Of a stretch of 6,775 nt of DNA, positions 1 through 5,535 are shown one piece after another. Where the stretch lies: the NCBI GenBank assembly GCA_038258095.1, contig JBBSQE010000166.1:1-6775 (forward strand), written 5' to 3'. Origin of the DNA: JBBSQE01 sp038258095 (GTDB taxonomy: Bacteria > Actinomycetota > Thermoleophilia > Solirubrobacterales > 70-9). The notes under the pieces were generated by a model. The model saw only the letters and a program-made list of their open reading frames with translations. It was not told the origin of the DNA and searched no databases. Made by a program: the position numbers and the translations under genes. Every line of letters starts with the position of its first letter. Position 1 is the stretch's first letter.

Positions 1-2
1 CC

Positions 3-548
3 TTCTCGAACAACGCCTCCTCGATCCTCCAGCAGAAGTTCCAGGGGGCGATCCAGGACCAGCTCTCCTCGCCGGCCTCGCCGCTGGAGCTGCTGCTCGC
101 CCTCTCGCTCGGCGGCTTCATGCGCGGCCTGATCGTCGCCGTCCTGACCTTCATCGCGGCTTCGTTCCTGGTCGACCTGCCGGTCGACCACATCCTGATC
201 CTGATCCCGGGCCTGCTCCTCGTCGGCTTCTTCTTCGCTCAGCTCGGAGTGCTGATCGGCGTGCGGGCGGAGCAGTTTGACGACGTCGCCATCGCTCAGA
301 CCTTCATCCTCCAGCCCCTGATCTTCCTCGGAGGCGTCTTCTACTCCGCCTCGCTCTTGCCCGAGCCCTTCCAGACCCTGACCCACTTCAACCCCGTCTA
401 CTACATGATCAGCCTGGTCCGCTACGGCTTCCTCGACTACACCGAGGTGAGCATCCCGTTGTCGCTCGGAGCGCTGACGCTGGCGACGGCGGCGCTCTTC
501 GCCGTGAACCTGCGGCTGTTCGTGTTCGGTTACAAGCTGCGGGACTGA
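3..548 (+). CDS. ABC-2 type transporter permease, C-terminal part (5' end outside window)
   Basis: This is the membrane subunit of an ABC exporter of the ABC-2 class (YadH/DrrB/NodJ-like). It would pair with an ATPase probably encoded upstream, outside the window; the substrate cannot be told. The reading frame is open from base 3, so the Met codon at 120 is internal and 181 residues are visible. Hydrophobic segments lie at about residues 31-58, 66-88, 101-119 and 152-177. The family-typical stretch FNPVYYMISLVRYGF is at 129-143, just after the loop following the third segment. The protein ends with a short basic tail (GYKLRD), as is usual for this family. The TGA stop at 546-548 is followed by a 37-nt spacer to a convergent gene. 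The family call is firm; drug, polysaccharide or lipid export are equally possible. Confidence 0.9.
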   Translation, partial: FSNNASSILQQKFQGAIQDQLSSPASPLELLLALSLGGFMRGLIVAVLTFIAASFLVDLPVDHILILIPGLLLVGFFFAQLGVLIGVRAEQFDDVAIAQTFILQPLIFLGGVFYSASLLPEPFQTLTHFNPVYYMISLVRYGFLDYTEVSIPLSLGALTLATAALFAVNLRLFVFGYKLRD

Positions 549-554
549 GCGCGA

Positions 555-570
555 CGGGGCTCGACCCCCG
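555..570. terminator. GC hairpin between convergent genes, possible bidirectional terminator
   Basis: The arms CGGGG (555-559) and CCCCG (566-570) are separated by a 6-nt loop. The hairpin lies in the 37-nt gap between the permease stop and the stop of the minus-strand gene ending at 586. There is no T-run on either side, so it is not a classic intrinsic terminator. Position is the main argument, and a 5-bp stem can arise by chance in GC-rich DNA. Confidence 0.25.
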
Positions 571-585
571 GCGGCCATGGGCGGA

Positions 586-900
586 CTATTCCGAGGCGAG
601 GAGCTGGTGCCAGTCCGGCAGGAGGGGCTTGTCGTAGAGGTCGATGATGCTCTCGCGGGCCTTGGCGATCTCATCGGAGTACCAGTAGCGCTCAAAGTCG
701 GCGCGGCTCTCCCAGACCATCGACTGGCGGAAGGCGAGCGGGTCGGCGATCGAGCGGGTCATCGTCCAGCTCTTGGCGCCGTAGGACAGGCAGCGGGCCG
801 CCGCGGGCGTCCACGCCTCATACCAGCGGTCGGTCCGAAACGGGGCGATGTGCCAATCGAGGTCGCAGACCTCAGGCGTCCCGTTCTCGGCGGGGCTCAC
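586..900 (-). CDS. Small Trp-rich protein coupled to ccr, probable dimeric alpha/beta-barrel (ABM-like) fold
   Basis: This is a protein of 104 residues. The GTG start at 900-898 overlaps the TGA stop of ccr (899-897) as GTGA. A strong GGAGG Shine-Dalgarno at 912-908 with a 7-nt spacer fixes this start. The frame stays open upstream to 1158, but that part is Arg/Gly/Pro-rich shadow of ccr. The protein has seven Trp (16, 26, 30, 45, 63, 73, 97). The motif WESRADFERYWYSDEIAKAR at 63-82 resembles antibiotic-biosynthesis-monooxygenase/EthD-like small ferredoxin-fold proteins, in which a W-x-S-x-xDF pattern precedes a helix. No signal peptide or membrane segment is present. The tight coupling suggests a role with the Ccr product or substrate, or a stabilising partner. 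Function is unknown; the fold call is by pattern only. Confidence 0.85.
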   Translation of the reverse strand: MSPAENGTPEVCDLDWHIAPFRTDRWYEAWTPAAARCLSYGAKSWTMTRSIADPLAFRQSMVWESRADFERYWYSDEIAKARESIIDLYDKPLLPDWHQLLASE

Positions 901-2153
901 GCTCCGACCTCCGCGCGGATCGCTCCCTCGCCCTCCTCGGTCTTGCCCTCGTCCTCGGAGGTCGCCCCGACCAGCACCGCGATCTTGCCGTGATGGCGGT
1001 TCTCGTGGAGTAGCTGATGGGCGTCGGGGACACCCTCGAAGCCCACCGTCTTCCAGAGGACCGGCCGGACCTTGCCCTCGGCCATGAGCTGGTTGGCGCG
1101 CATGCACTCGTAGGCGTTGGCGAAGTGCGAGCCGATGATCTGCTTCTGGCGCATCCACAGGTAGCGGACATCGAAGTCCAGCGTGTATCCGGACGTGGCG
1201 CCGCAGATGACCACCTTGCCGAACGGCTTGCAGACGAAGACCGAGGTCGGGAAGGTGGCCTTGCCGACGTGCTCGAAGACGATGTCGGGGGCGTCACCGA
1301 GGATCCCCTTCAGCTTCTTGCCGAAGGCGCGGGACTCCTTGAAGCGGGCTTTCTCCTCGTCGGGGCTCTCGCCGCCCTTGCGCATCATCCCGGCGAACTC
1401 GTTGCGGTCGATGTAGTCGACGGCGCCGAGGCGCTTGACCAGCTCCCCCTTCTCGGTTGAGGAGACGACGCCGACCGCGTTCGCCCCGGCTGCCGCGCAG
1501 AGCTGGGTCGCAAAGACGCCGAGGCCCCCGGCCGCGCCCCAGATCAGCACATTGTGCCCAGGCTGGATCTTGCACTGGTCCATCAGCATCCGGTAGGCGG
1601 TGAAGTAGGTCAGTCCGTACGCGGAGGAATCGACCCAGGAGAGGTTCTTCGGCTTCGGCAGCAGCTGCTGCGCCTGGACCTTCGTGAACTGGGCGAATGA
1701 CCCCCAGGTCGTCTCGTAGCCCCAGATCCTCTGGCTCGGAGCGGCGAGCGGGTCGAGGCCGTGGACCTCGACATCCTCGTAGGAGGCCTGGTTGCAGTGG
1801 ATCACGACCTCGTCGCCGGCCTTCCAGCGGGTGACGCCCTCGCCGACCTTCCAGACGATGCCGGAGCCGTCCGAGCCGCCGATGTGGTGGCCGTACTCGG
1901 GGTGGTCGCCGTAGCCGAAGACGGATACGGGTGTGCCGAGCGCCGCCCAGACGTTGTTGAAGTTGACGCCTGCCGCCATGACGCGGACAACGACCTCGAA
2001 TGCTCCCGGCTCGGGCACCTCGATCTCCTCGAGCTGGAAGGCGTCCTTCGGCTCTCCCTCGCGCTCCTGTCGGATCACCCACGCCGCCATCGTCTCGGGC
2101 AGCTCACCGGGCTCGACATCGAGCTTGGCGACTTCTGAAGTCTCTACGGCCAC
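897..2153 (-). CDS. ccr: Crotonyl-CoA carboxylase/reductase
   Basis: This cytosolic MDR-superfamily enzyme performs the NADPH-dependent reductive carboxylation of crotonyl-CoA to (2S)-ethylmalonyl-CoA, the key step of the ethylmalonyl-CoA pathway and a source of polyketide extender units. It has 418 residues, slightly shorter than the usual 430-450. The GroES-like N-terminal domain carries GVNFNNVWAALG (62-73) and EYGHHIGGSDGSG (86-98). The stretch RIWGYETTWGSFAQF is at 142-156. The nucleotide-binding stretch IWGAAGGLGVFATQ is at 204-217, and FEHVG at 293-297. DVRYLWMRQKQIIGSHFAN is at 328-346. The four residues that form the CO2 pocket in the Kitasatospora enzyme (Asn, Phe, Glu, His) appear here as Asn64 or Asn66, Tyr146, Glu147 and His343, so carboxylation is expected. 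The GTG start is supported by GAGAGGAG at 2165-2158. The last 20 residues are acidic and look unstructured. No ethylmalonyl-CoA mutase is nearby. Confidence 0.95.
   Translation of the reverse strand: MAVETSEVAKLDVEPGELPETMAAWVIRQEREGEPKDAFQLEEIEVPEPGAFEVVVRVMAAGVNFNNVWAALGTPVSVFGYGDHPEYGHHIGGSDGSGIVWKVGEGVTRWKAGDEVVIHCNQASYEDVEVHGLDPLAAPSQRIWGYETTWGSFAQFTKVQAQQLLPKPKNLSWVDSSAYGLTYFTAYRMLMDQCKIQPGHNVLIWGAAGGLGVFATQLCAAAGANAVGVVSSTEKGELVKRLGAVDYIDRNEFAGMMRKGGESPDEEKARFKESRAFGKKLKGILGDAPDIVFEHVGKATFPTSVFVCKPFGKVVICGATSGYTLDFDVRYLWMRQKQIIGSHFANAYECMRANQLMAEGKVRPVLWKTVGFEGVPDAHQLLHENRHHGKIAVLVGATSEDEGKTEEGEGAIRAEVGA
908..912 (-). promoter_or_regulatory. Strong ribosome binding site inside the ccr 3' end
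   Basis: GGAGG on the minus strand lies 7 nt before the GTG at 900. It falls within the last codons of ccr. It decides the start of the downstream small protein and, with the GTGA overlap, indicates translational coupling. Confidence 0.75.
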
Positions 2154-2157
2154 AACG

Positions 2158-2165
2158 CTCCTCTC
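2158..2165 (-). promoter_or_regulatory. Ribosome binding site of ccr
   Basis: GAGAGGAG on the minus strand ends 4 nt before the GTG at 2153; the core GAGAGG leaves 6 nt. This supports GTG 2153 as the ccr start over internal candidates such as the ATG at residue 22. Confidence 0.7.
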
Positions 2166-2186
2166 TGGGTCAGCAAGACGCGGGGC

Positions 2187-2192
2187 ATGCTA
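2187..2192 (-). promoter_or_regulatory. Possible -10 element for ccr
   Basis: TAGCAT on the minus strand fits the actinobacterial TANNNT -10 pattern. It would place the transcript start near 2180, giving a leader of about 27 nt that contains the ccr ribosome binding site. No convincing -35 is seen 16-19 nt further upstream. The call rests on a six-base match and position. Confidence 0.3.
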
Positions 2193-2210
2193 CCGGCGTG
2201 GCTTCGCCGG
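2193..2210. repeat. Perfect 6-bp hairpin in the divergent spacer
   Basis: CCGGCG (2193-2198) and CGCCGG (2205-2210) flank a 6-nt loop. The hairpin lies directly upstream of the putative ccr -10 and near the start of any leader of the PLD gene. Two GCCGGAG heptamers (2206-2212 and 2219-2225), 13 nt apart, run out of its right arm. Confidence 0.5.
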
Positions 2211-2235
2211 AGCGTTCGGCCGGAGTGCCGGCGGT

Positions 2236-2265
2236 GGCGACTTCGGGTCGCCATCCGACCCGAAG
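2236..2265. promoter_or_regulatory. Two overlapping, mutually exclusive perfect hairpins before the PLD gene
   Basis: Hairpin A pairs GGCGAC (2236-2241) with GTCGCC (2247-2252) around the loop TTCGG. Hairpin B pairs CTTCGGGTCG (2241-2250) with CGACCCGAAG (2256-2265) around the loop CCATC. B has 10 perfect pairs. Both need bases 2241 and 2247-2250, so only one can form at a time. B ends 7 nt before the GAGGG ribosome binding site of the PLD gene. The element could be an operator dyad between divergent genes or a switching leader RNA; which one cannot be told from sequence. Confidence 0.5.
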
Positions 2266-2272
2266 CCGCGAC

Positions 2273-2277
2273 GAGGG
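2273..2277 (+). promoter_or_regulatory. Ribosome binding site of the PLD-like gene
   Basis: GAGGG lies 5 nt before the ATG at 2283. It decides the start in favour of 2283 over the upstream in-frame ATG at 2187, whose extra 32 residues are Arg-rich and would read through the hairpins. Confidence 0.65.
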
Positions 2278-2282
2278 CCACA

Positions 2283-3473
2283 ATGCTCTCCGTGCTCGAC
2301 CCCAGCCCGATTGATGCCTGCACGCTCATCGAGGGCGGCCAGAGCGCTGATGATGTCGCGGCGCGGCTCGTCGCTTTCCTCGGCAAGGCCGAGAAGACCC
2401 TCGAGATAGCGCTGTACGACGTGCGCTTACCCGGCGCGCCGGGCGACGCGGTGGCCGGGGCGCTGCGCGACGCCGCGTGCCGGAGCGTCGCGATCCGGCT
2501 CCTCTACAACGTCGACTCGGGCCGGCCCTCCGCGATCCATCCGCCGCCTGACACCCGACCCGACCTCCTGAACGCGCTACCGATCGAGTGCAAACCGGTC
2601 CCCGGCGAGCCGGACCTCATGCATCACAAGTTCGTCGTTCGCGACAGCTCGGCCGTCTGGAGCGGGTCGACGAACTGGACCACGGACTCCTGGACGCTCC
2701 AGGAGAACATCATCGTCACCGTGGACTCGGCCGGCATCGCGGCGGACTTCCTCGTCGACTTCGAGGAACTGTGGGCGACGGCAGATGTCGAGAAGTCGGG
2801 CTTCGGCAATCCGGACCCGGTGGATGTCGATGGCCGCCGGGTGCGGGCGTGGTTCACCCCAGGCCATGGGGAGGACCTCTCGCAGGCGATCGCCACCGCC
2901 ATCGGGAGCGCGAAGAAGGTGCGCATCGCCTCGCCGGTCATCACCTCGGGGCCTGTGCTCGGGACCCTGGCGGAGCTCGGCGCCGACCCCCGCCGCACCA
3001 CCGATGTCAGGGGGGTGGTGGACTGGCCCCAGACCCGGGCGGTCTTCGGCCAGTGGCGCGACAACGGCCGTTCCGCCTGGAAGATTCCGCTGCTCGCGAC
3101 CACGCTCGACCGGCTGCCGTTCTCGGGGAAGCTGTCGACGCCGTGGGGCCCCTCGACGATCCACGACTTCATGCACGCGAAGGTCACCGTCGCCGATGAC
3201 GTGGTGTTCGCCGGGTCCTTCAACCTCTCGCGCTCCGGCGAGCAGAACGCCGAGAACGTGCTCGAGATTCACGACGCTGCGCTCGCCCGGACCCTGTCGG
3301 GTTGGATCGACGGGATCTGCGAGCGCTATCCGGCGGTCGAGGTGCCCGAGGAGGCGAGGCGGACGATCTCCGCCGGGTCATCGGAGAGCTCGGCCTCCTC
3401 CAGGTCGCCGGGCGACACCCGCCCGTCCGACTCGAGCGCGCCAAGCATCCAGTCGAGCAGCCCCGACCAGTAA
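2283..3473 (+). CDS. Phospholipase D-like protein with two HKD motifs
   Basis: This protein of 396 residues belongs to the PLD superfamily (cardiolipin synthases, phospholipases D, Nuc-type nucleases). These use paired HxK(x4)D motifs to form a phospho-histidine intermediate on phosphodiester substrates. Motif 1 is H114-x-K116-x4-D121, followed by GSTNW (128-132). Motif 2 is H298-x-K300-x4-D305, followed by GSFNLS (311-316) and the E-N-x-x-E type tail. Both motifs are intact, so an active enzyme is expected. No signal peptide or membrane segment is seen, unlike membrane cardiolipin synthases, so a cytosolic nuclease or lipase role is open. The recognisable domain ends near residue 356. The last 40 residues are Ser/Pro-rich and are encoded antisense to the LOG gene. 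The gene is divergent from ccr across 129 nt. Confidence 0.88.
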   Translation: MLSVLDPSPIDACTLIEGGQSADDVAARLVAFLGKAEKTLEIALYDVRLPGAPGDAVAGALRDAACRSVAIRLLYNVDSGRPSAIHPPPDTRPDLLNALPIECKPVPGEPDLMHHKFVVRDSSAVWSGSTNWTTDSWTLQENIIVTVDSAGIAADFLVDFEELWATADVEKSGFGNPDPVDVDGRRVRAWFTPGHGEDLSQAIATAIGSAKKVRIASPVITSGPVLGTLAELGADPRRTTDVRGVVDWPQTRAVFGQWRDNGRSAWKIPLLATTLDRLPFSGKLSTPWGPSTIHDFMHAKVTVADDVVFAGSFNLSRSGEQNAENVLEIHDAALARTLSGWIDGICERYPAVEVPEEARRTISAGSSESSASSRSPGDTRPSDSSAPSIQSSSPDQ

Positions 3474-4024
3474 GAGCTGCCGACGAGGACGACCGGGTGG
3501 TCGACGGCCTTGCGGGTCTGGATCAGGGTGAGGACCTCGAACATCTCGTCGAGAGTGCCGAAGCCCCCGGGAAAGACGACGAAGCCCGAGGAATAGCGGA
3601 CGAACATCAGCTTGCGGACGAAGAAGTAATGGAACTCGACCGCGATGTCGCAGTAGCGGTTGATCCCCTGCTCGTGCGGCAGCTCGATATTGAGGCCGAC
3701 GGACAGCGCCCCGGCGTCGCGGGCGCCCCTGTTGGCGGCCTCCATCGCGCCGGGGCCGCCGCCCGTGATGACCGCGAGGCCCGACTCCCCGATCAGCCTT
3801 CCGACCGTCCTCGCCTTCTCGTACTCCTCGTCGCCGGGCTTGGTCCGCGCCGAGCCGAATACGCAGATCGCCGGGCCGGCACCCGCGAGCGCCGCGAATC
3901 CCTGCTCGCACTCGCCGCGGATCCGATCGAGACGCTCCTCCTCGGTCTGCGTCGTGGCGACTCGGGGGACGTCGGCGCAGATGATCTCCTCGTCGAGGGT
4001 GGTTGGTTCGCGGGTTTCAGTCAT
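3326..4024 (-). CDS. LOG family protein (TIGR00730-type Rossmann-fold nucleotide phosphoribohydrolase)
   Basis: LOG proteins hydrolyse the N-glycosidic bond of nucleoside 5'-monophosphates (cytokinin ribotides in plants and some bacteria, purine/pyrimidine nucleotides in others), releasing the base and ribose 5-phosphate. This protein has 232 residues. After an N-terminal extension of about 50 residues come the Rossmann strand ICVFGSART (53-61) and the phosphate-binding loop TGGGPGAMEAANRGA (87-101). FFVRKLMFVRYSSGFVVFPGGFGTLDE (134-160) contains the family signature PGGxGTxxE. A final DDPAEIV segment (215-221) is typical of the family end. The ATG at 4024 is adopted; no good Shine-Dalgarno precedes it, so a leaderless or short-leader transcript is possible. 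The physiological substrate cannot be inferred. Its end overlaps the PLD gene tail-to-tail by 148 nt. Confidence 0.93.
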   Translation of the reverse strand: MTETREPTTLDEEIICADVPRVATTQTEEERLDRIRGECEQGFAALAGAGPAICVFGSARTKPGDEEYEKARTVGRLIGESGLAVITGGGPGAMEAANRGARDAGALSVGLNIELPHEQGINRYCDIAVEFHYFFVRKLMFVRYSSGFVVFPGGFGTLDEMFEVLTLIQTRKAVDHPVVLVGSSYWSGLLDWMLGALESDGRVSPGDLEEAELSDDPAEIVRLASSGTSTAG

Positions 4025-4072
4025 CGTTCGTCAGATTCTCGTCCGGGGGGGCGACTACCTTTGTGAGTCCAC
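4025..4072. promoter_or_regulatory. Short divergent spacer, likely promoters for LOG and nuclease-like genes
   Basis: Only 48 nt separate the two start codons, so any promoters must lie here or reach into the genes. On the plus strand TACCTT (4056-4061) fits TANNNT and would start RNA about 5 nt before the ATG at 4073, giving a nearly leaderless message. This agrees with the lack of a Shine-Dalgarno. No good -35 is seen. A run of seven G (4045-4051) sits in the middle. Confidence 0.35.
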
Positions 4073-5407
4073 ATGGAAGCCTCCCAGAAGCCACCAGCAG
4101 AGTCCTTCGAGGGCGCCGGCACGGTCCGGACACTCGATGACCGTGTCGTCATCGAGTGTCTGACCATCAACGATGCCCGCGTCGCGGATGTCGTGCGCCA
4201 GCGGGCCGAGGTCGACCAGAGCCCGGTGCAGACAGTCACGAACGCCATCGAGATCGGCGCCCGGGTCCTCGAGCGCGAGGGCATGGCCGCCGAGGTCGAC
4301 TACGTGCAGCGCGAGTTCGAGCGGACCGCCACCGAGGTGCGAGAGCAGTTCTCAGAGCAGGCCCGTGGGTTGACCGAGACCGTCCAGCGCGAGCTCGAGC
4401 GTGTCTTCGGCGCGGAGGGGGGCGCGATGTCCAAGGCGCTCGATGGCCACGCCGACGAGATCGCCGCGCAAATCGCCCGTCACTTCGGGGACGAGAGCTC
4501 CGAGGCCGTCCAGCACCGGGTCAAGGAGCTCGTCGAGAAGGCCATGCGGGATTCGAAGGACTCGCTGGTCAAGCACTTCTCCTCGGATGGCGACACGAAT
4601 CCGCTGGCCGACTTCAAGACAGGCGTCAACACGACCGTGAACGAGGCGGTTCGCCAGCTCCGAGCCGAGGAGAAGACGACACGCGAGAAGCTGGCGCTGC
4701 TGCAGACGGAGGTCGTCCGGCTGACCGAGCAGACCGAGGCCGGCAAGGCGCTTGCCGAGTCCGAGGCGGCCGGGACCCGCAAGGGCTTCACCTTCGAGGA
4801 ACGGGTCAACTCCGCGCTCGAGGTGATCGCGTGCACCCGCGGCGATGCCGCCACGCATACCGGCTCCTCAGGTGCCGAGGGCGGCGGCAAGAAGGGCGAC
4901 ACGCTCGTCGAGCTCTGCGCGGCCGATGGCCCCGCGGCCGGGCGCGTCCTGTTCGAGGCCAAGGACCGCAAGCTGTCCAAGAATGAGGCGTGGCGCGAGT
5001 TGAATGACGGGATGGCCGGTCGCGCAGCAGCTTTTGGCGTCCTGGTTGTCGCGGCCGAGGACCTGGTGCCGGCCGGGCGTGACCAGCTCACCGAGTACGA
5101 GGGCAACAAGATGATCGTCGCCGTTGATCGCGACGACCCGTCGGGCCTCGCGCTCGAAGTCGCCTATCGCCTCGCCGCCGCCCGGGTATCGATGGCGCGA
5201 GAGAACGACCTCTCAGTCGACGCGGCGGCTGTCCGCGACGCTGCCGCCGATGCCATCTCGACCCTTCAGCAGGCGCAGGCGATTCGCTCGTCGCTCACCG
5301 GTATCAAGACCAGCTCCGATAAGGCTCGCGCCGGGCTCGATGCCCTCGTGGAGTCGATCAGGGCGAAGCTCGAGCGCATCGATGCGCTCGTCGCGTCGGC
5401 CGAGTAA
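4073..5407 (+). CDS. Coiled-coil protein with PD-(D/E)XK nuclease-like domain (DUF2130/RmuC-like pattern)
   Basis: This protein of 444 residues has no confident named family. Residues 1-70 form a small domain with TVRTLDDRVVIECL (17-30) and AIEIGARVLERE (58-69). Residues about 75-235 are charged and helical, with heptad-like stretches (81-112, 142-168, 188-232) that suggest coiled coil. Residues about 238-370 look like a restriction-endonuclease fold: Glu242/Glu243 in FTFEERV, Asp276 in GGGKKGDT, then the E-x-K of VLFEAKDRK (Glu295, Lys297), and a helix with R317 before FGVLVV. That is the order of the PD-(D/E)XK core. Residues 380-444 are again helical. The ATG at 4073 has no clear Shine-Dalgarno. 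No signal peptide or membrane segment is seen. By architecture it resembles RmuC and DUF2130 proteins; a DNA repair, recombination or defence role is inference. Confidence 0.85.
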   Translation: MEASQKPPAESFEGAGTVRTLDDRVVIECLTINDARVADVVRQRAEVDQSPVQTVTNAIEIGARVLEREGMAAEVDYVQREFERTATEVREQFSEQARGLTETVQRELERVFGAEGGAMSKALDGHADEIAAQIARHFGDESSEAVQHRVKELVEKAMRDSKDSLVKHFSSDGDTNPLADFKTGVNTTVNEAVRQLRAEEKTTREKLALLQTEVVRLTEQTEAGKALAESEAAGTRKGFTFEERVNSALEVIACTRGDAATHTGSSGAEGGGKKGDTLVELCAADGPAAGRVLFEAKDRKLSKNEAWRELNDGMAGRAAAFGVLVVAAEDLVPAGRDQLTEYEGNKMIVAVDRDDPSGLALEVAYRLAAARVSMARENDLSVDAAAVRDAAADAISTLQQAQAIRSSLTGIKTSSDKARAGLDALVESIRAKLERIDALVASAE

Positions 5408-5502
5408 CGCCATGACGCTTCACGGATCCACCACCGACCCGGCTCCCAGATGGCTCTGCCATGCGGAATCCGTCCCGGCGGCGTCCCGCTCGGTCATGGC
5501 GT
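5407..5502. repeat. Nested inverted repeats filling the convergent spacer
   Basis: The outer arms are ACGCCATGAC (5407-5416) and GTCATGGCGT (5493-5502), 10 perfect pairs. The middle arms are ACGGATCC (5422-5429) and GG-A-ATCCGT (5465-5473), 8 pairs with one bulged A. The inner arms are ATGGC (5450-5454) and GCCAT (5458-5462) with a TCT loop. All three are collinear, so a single long imperfect hairpin can form. It starts at the last base of the nuclease-like gene's stop codon and ends 34 nt short of the stop of the convergent lipoprotein gene. There is no U-tract. It may act as a bidirectional terminator or mRNA 3' protecting structure. Nothing else is seen in 5408-5535. Confidence 0.45.
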
Positions 5503-5535
5503 CCCCCGGCCGCACGCTTCCTGACGAGATGGGTC

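Noticed and set aside
901..1158. N-terminal extension of the small protein ending at 586, making 190 residues
   Set aside because: The extra part is Arg/Gly/Pro-rich and lies in a shifted frame inside ccr. A GTG with a strong Shine-Dalgarno at 900 and the GTGA overlap gives a better start.
2187..2282. Upstream ATG start for the PLD-like gene adding 32 residues
   Set aside because: The added residues are Arg-rich and read through the hairpins, whereas ATG 2283 has GAGGG 5 nt upstream and begins the normal-looking protein.
2577..3272. Minus-strand frame of 231 residues opposite the PLD-like gene
   Set aside because: It has the Arg/Gly/His-rich composition typical of antisense reading of GC-rich genes and no recognisable motif; the plus-strand gene carries both HKD motifs.
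3302..4066. Plus-strand frame of 254 residues opposite the LOG gene
   Set aside because: It mirrors the LOG codons, has no family motif and no ribosome binding site; the LOG signature PGGFGTLDE lies on the other strand.
4156..4986. Plus-strand frame of 276 residues within the nuclease-like gene
   Set aside because: It is Arg-rich and of low complexity, a shifted-frame shadow of 4073-5407, which has normal composition and a domain pattern.
2283..5407. PLD-like, LOG and nuclease-like genes as one operon
   Set aside because: The strands run plus, minus, plus; two pairs are convergent or divergent, so a single transcript is impossible.
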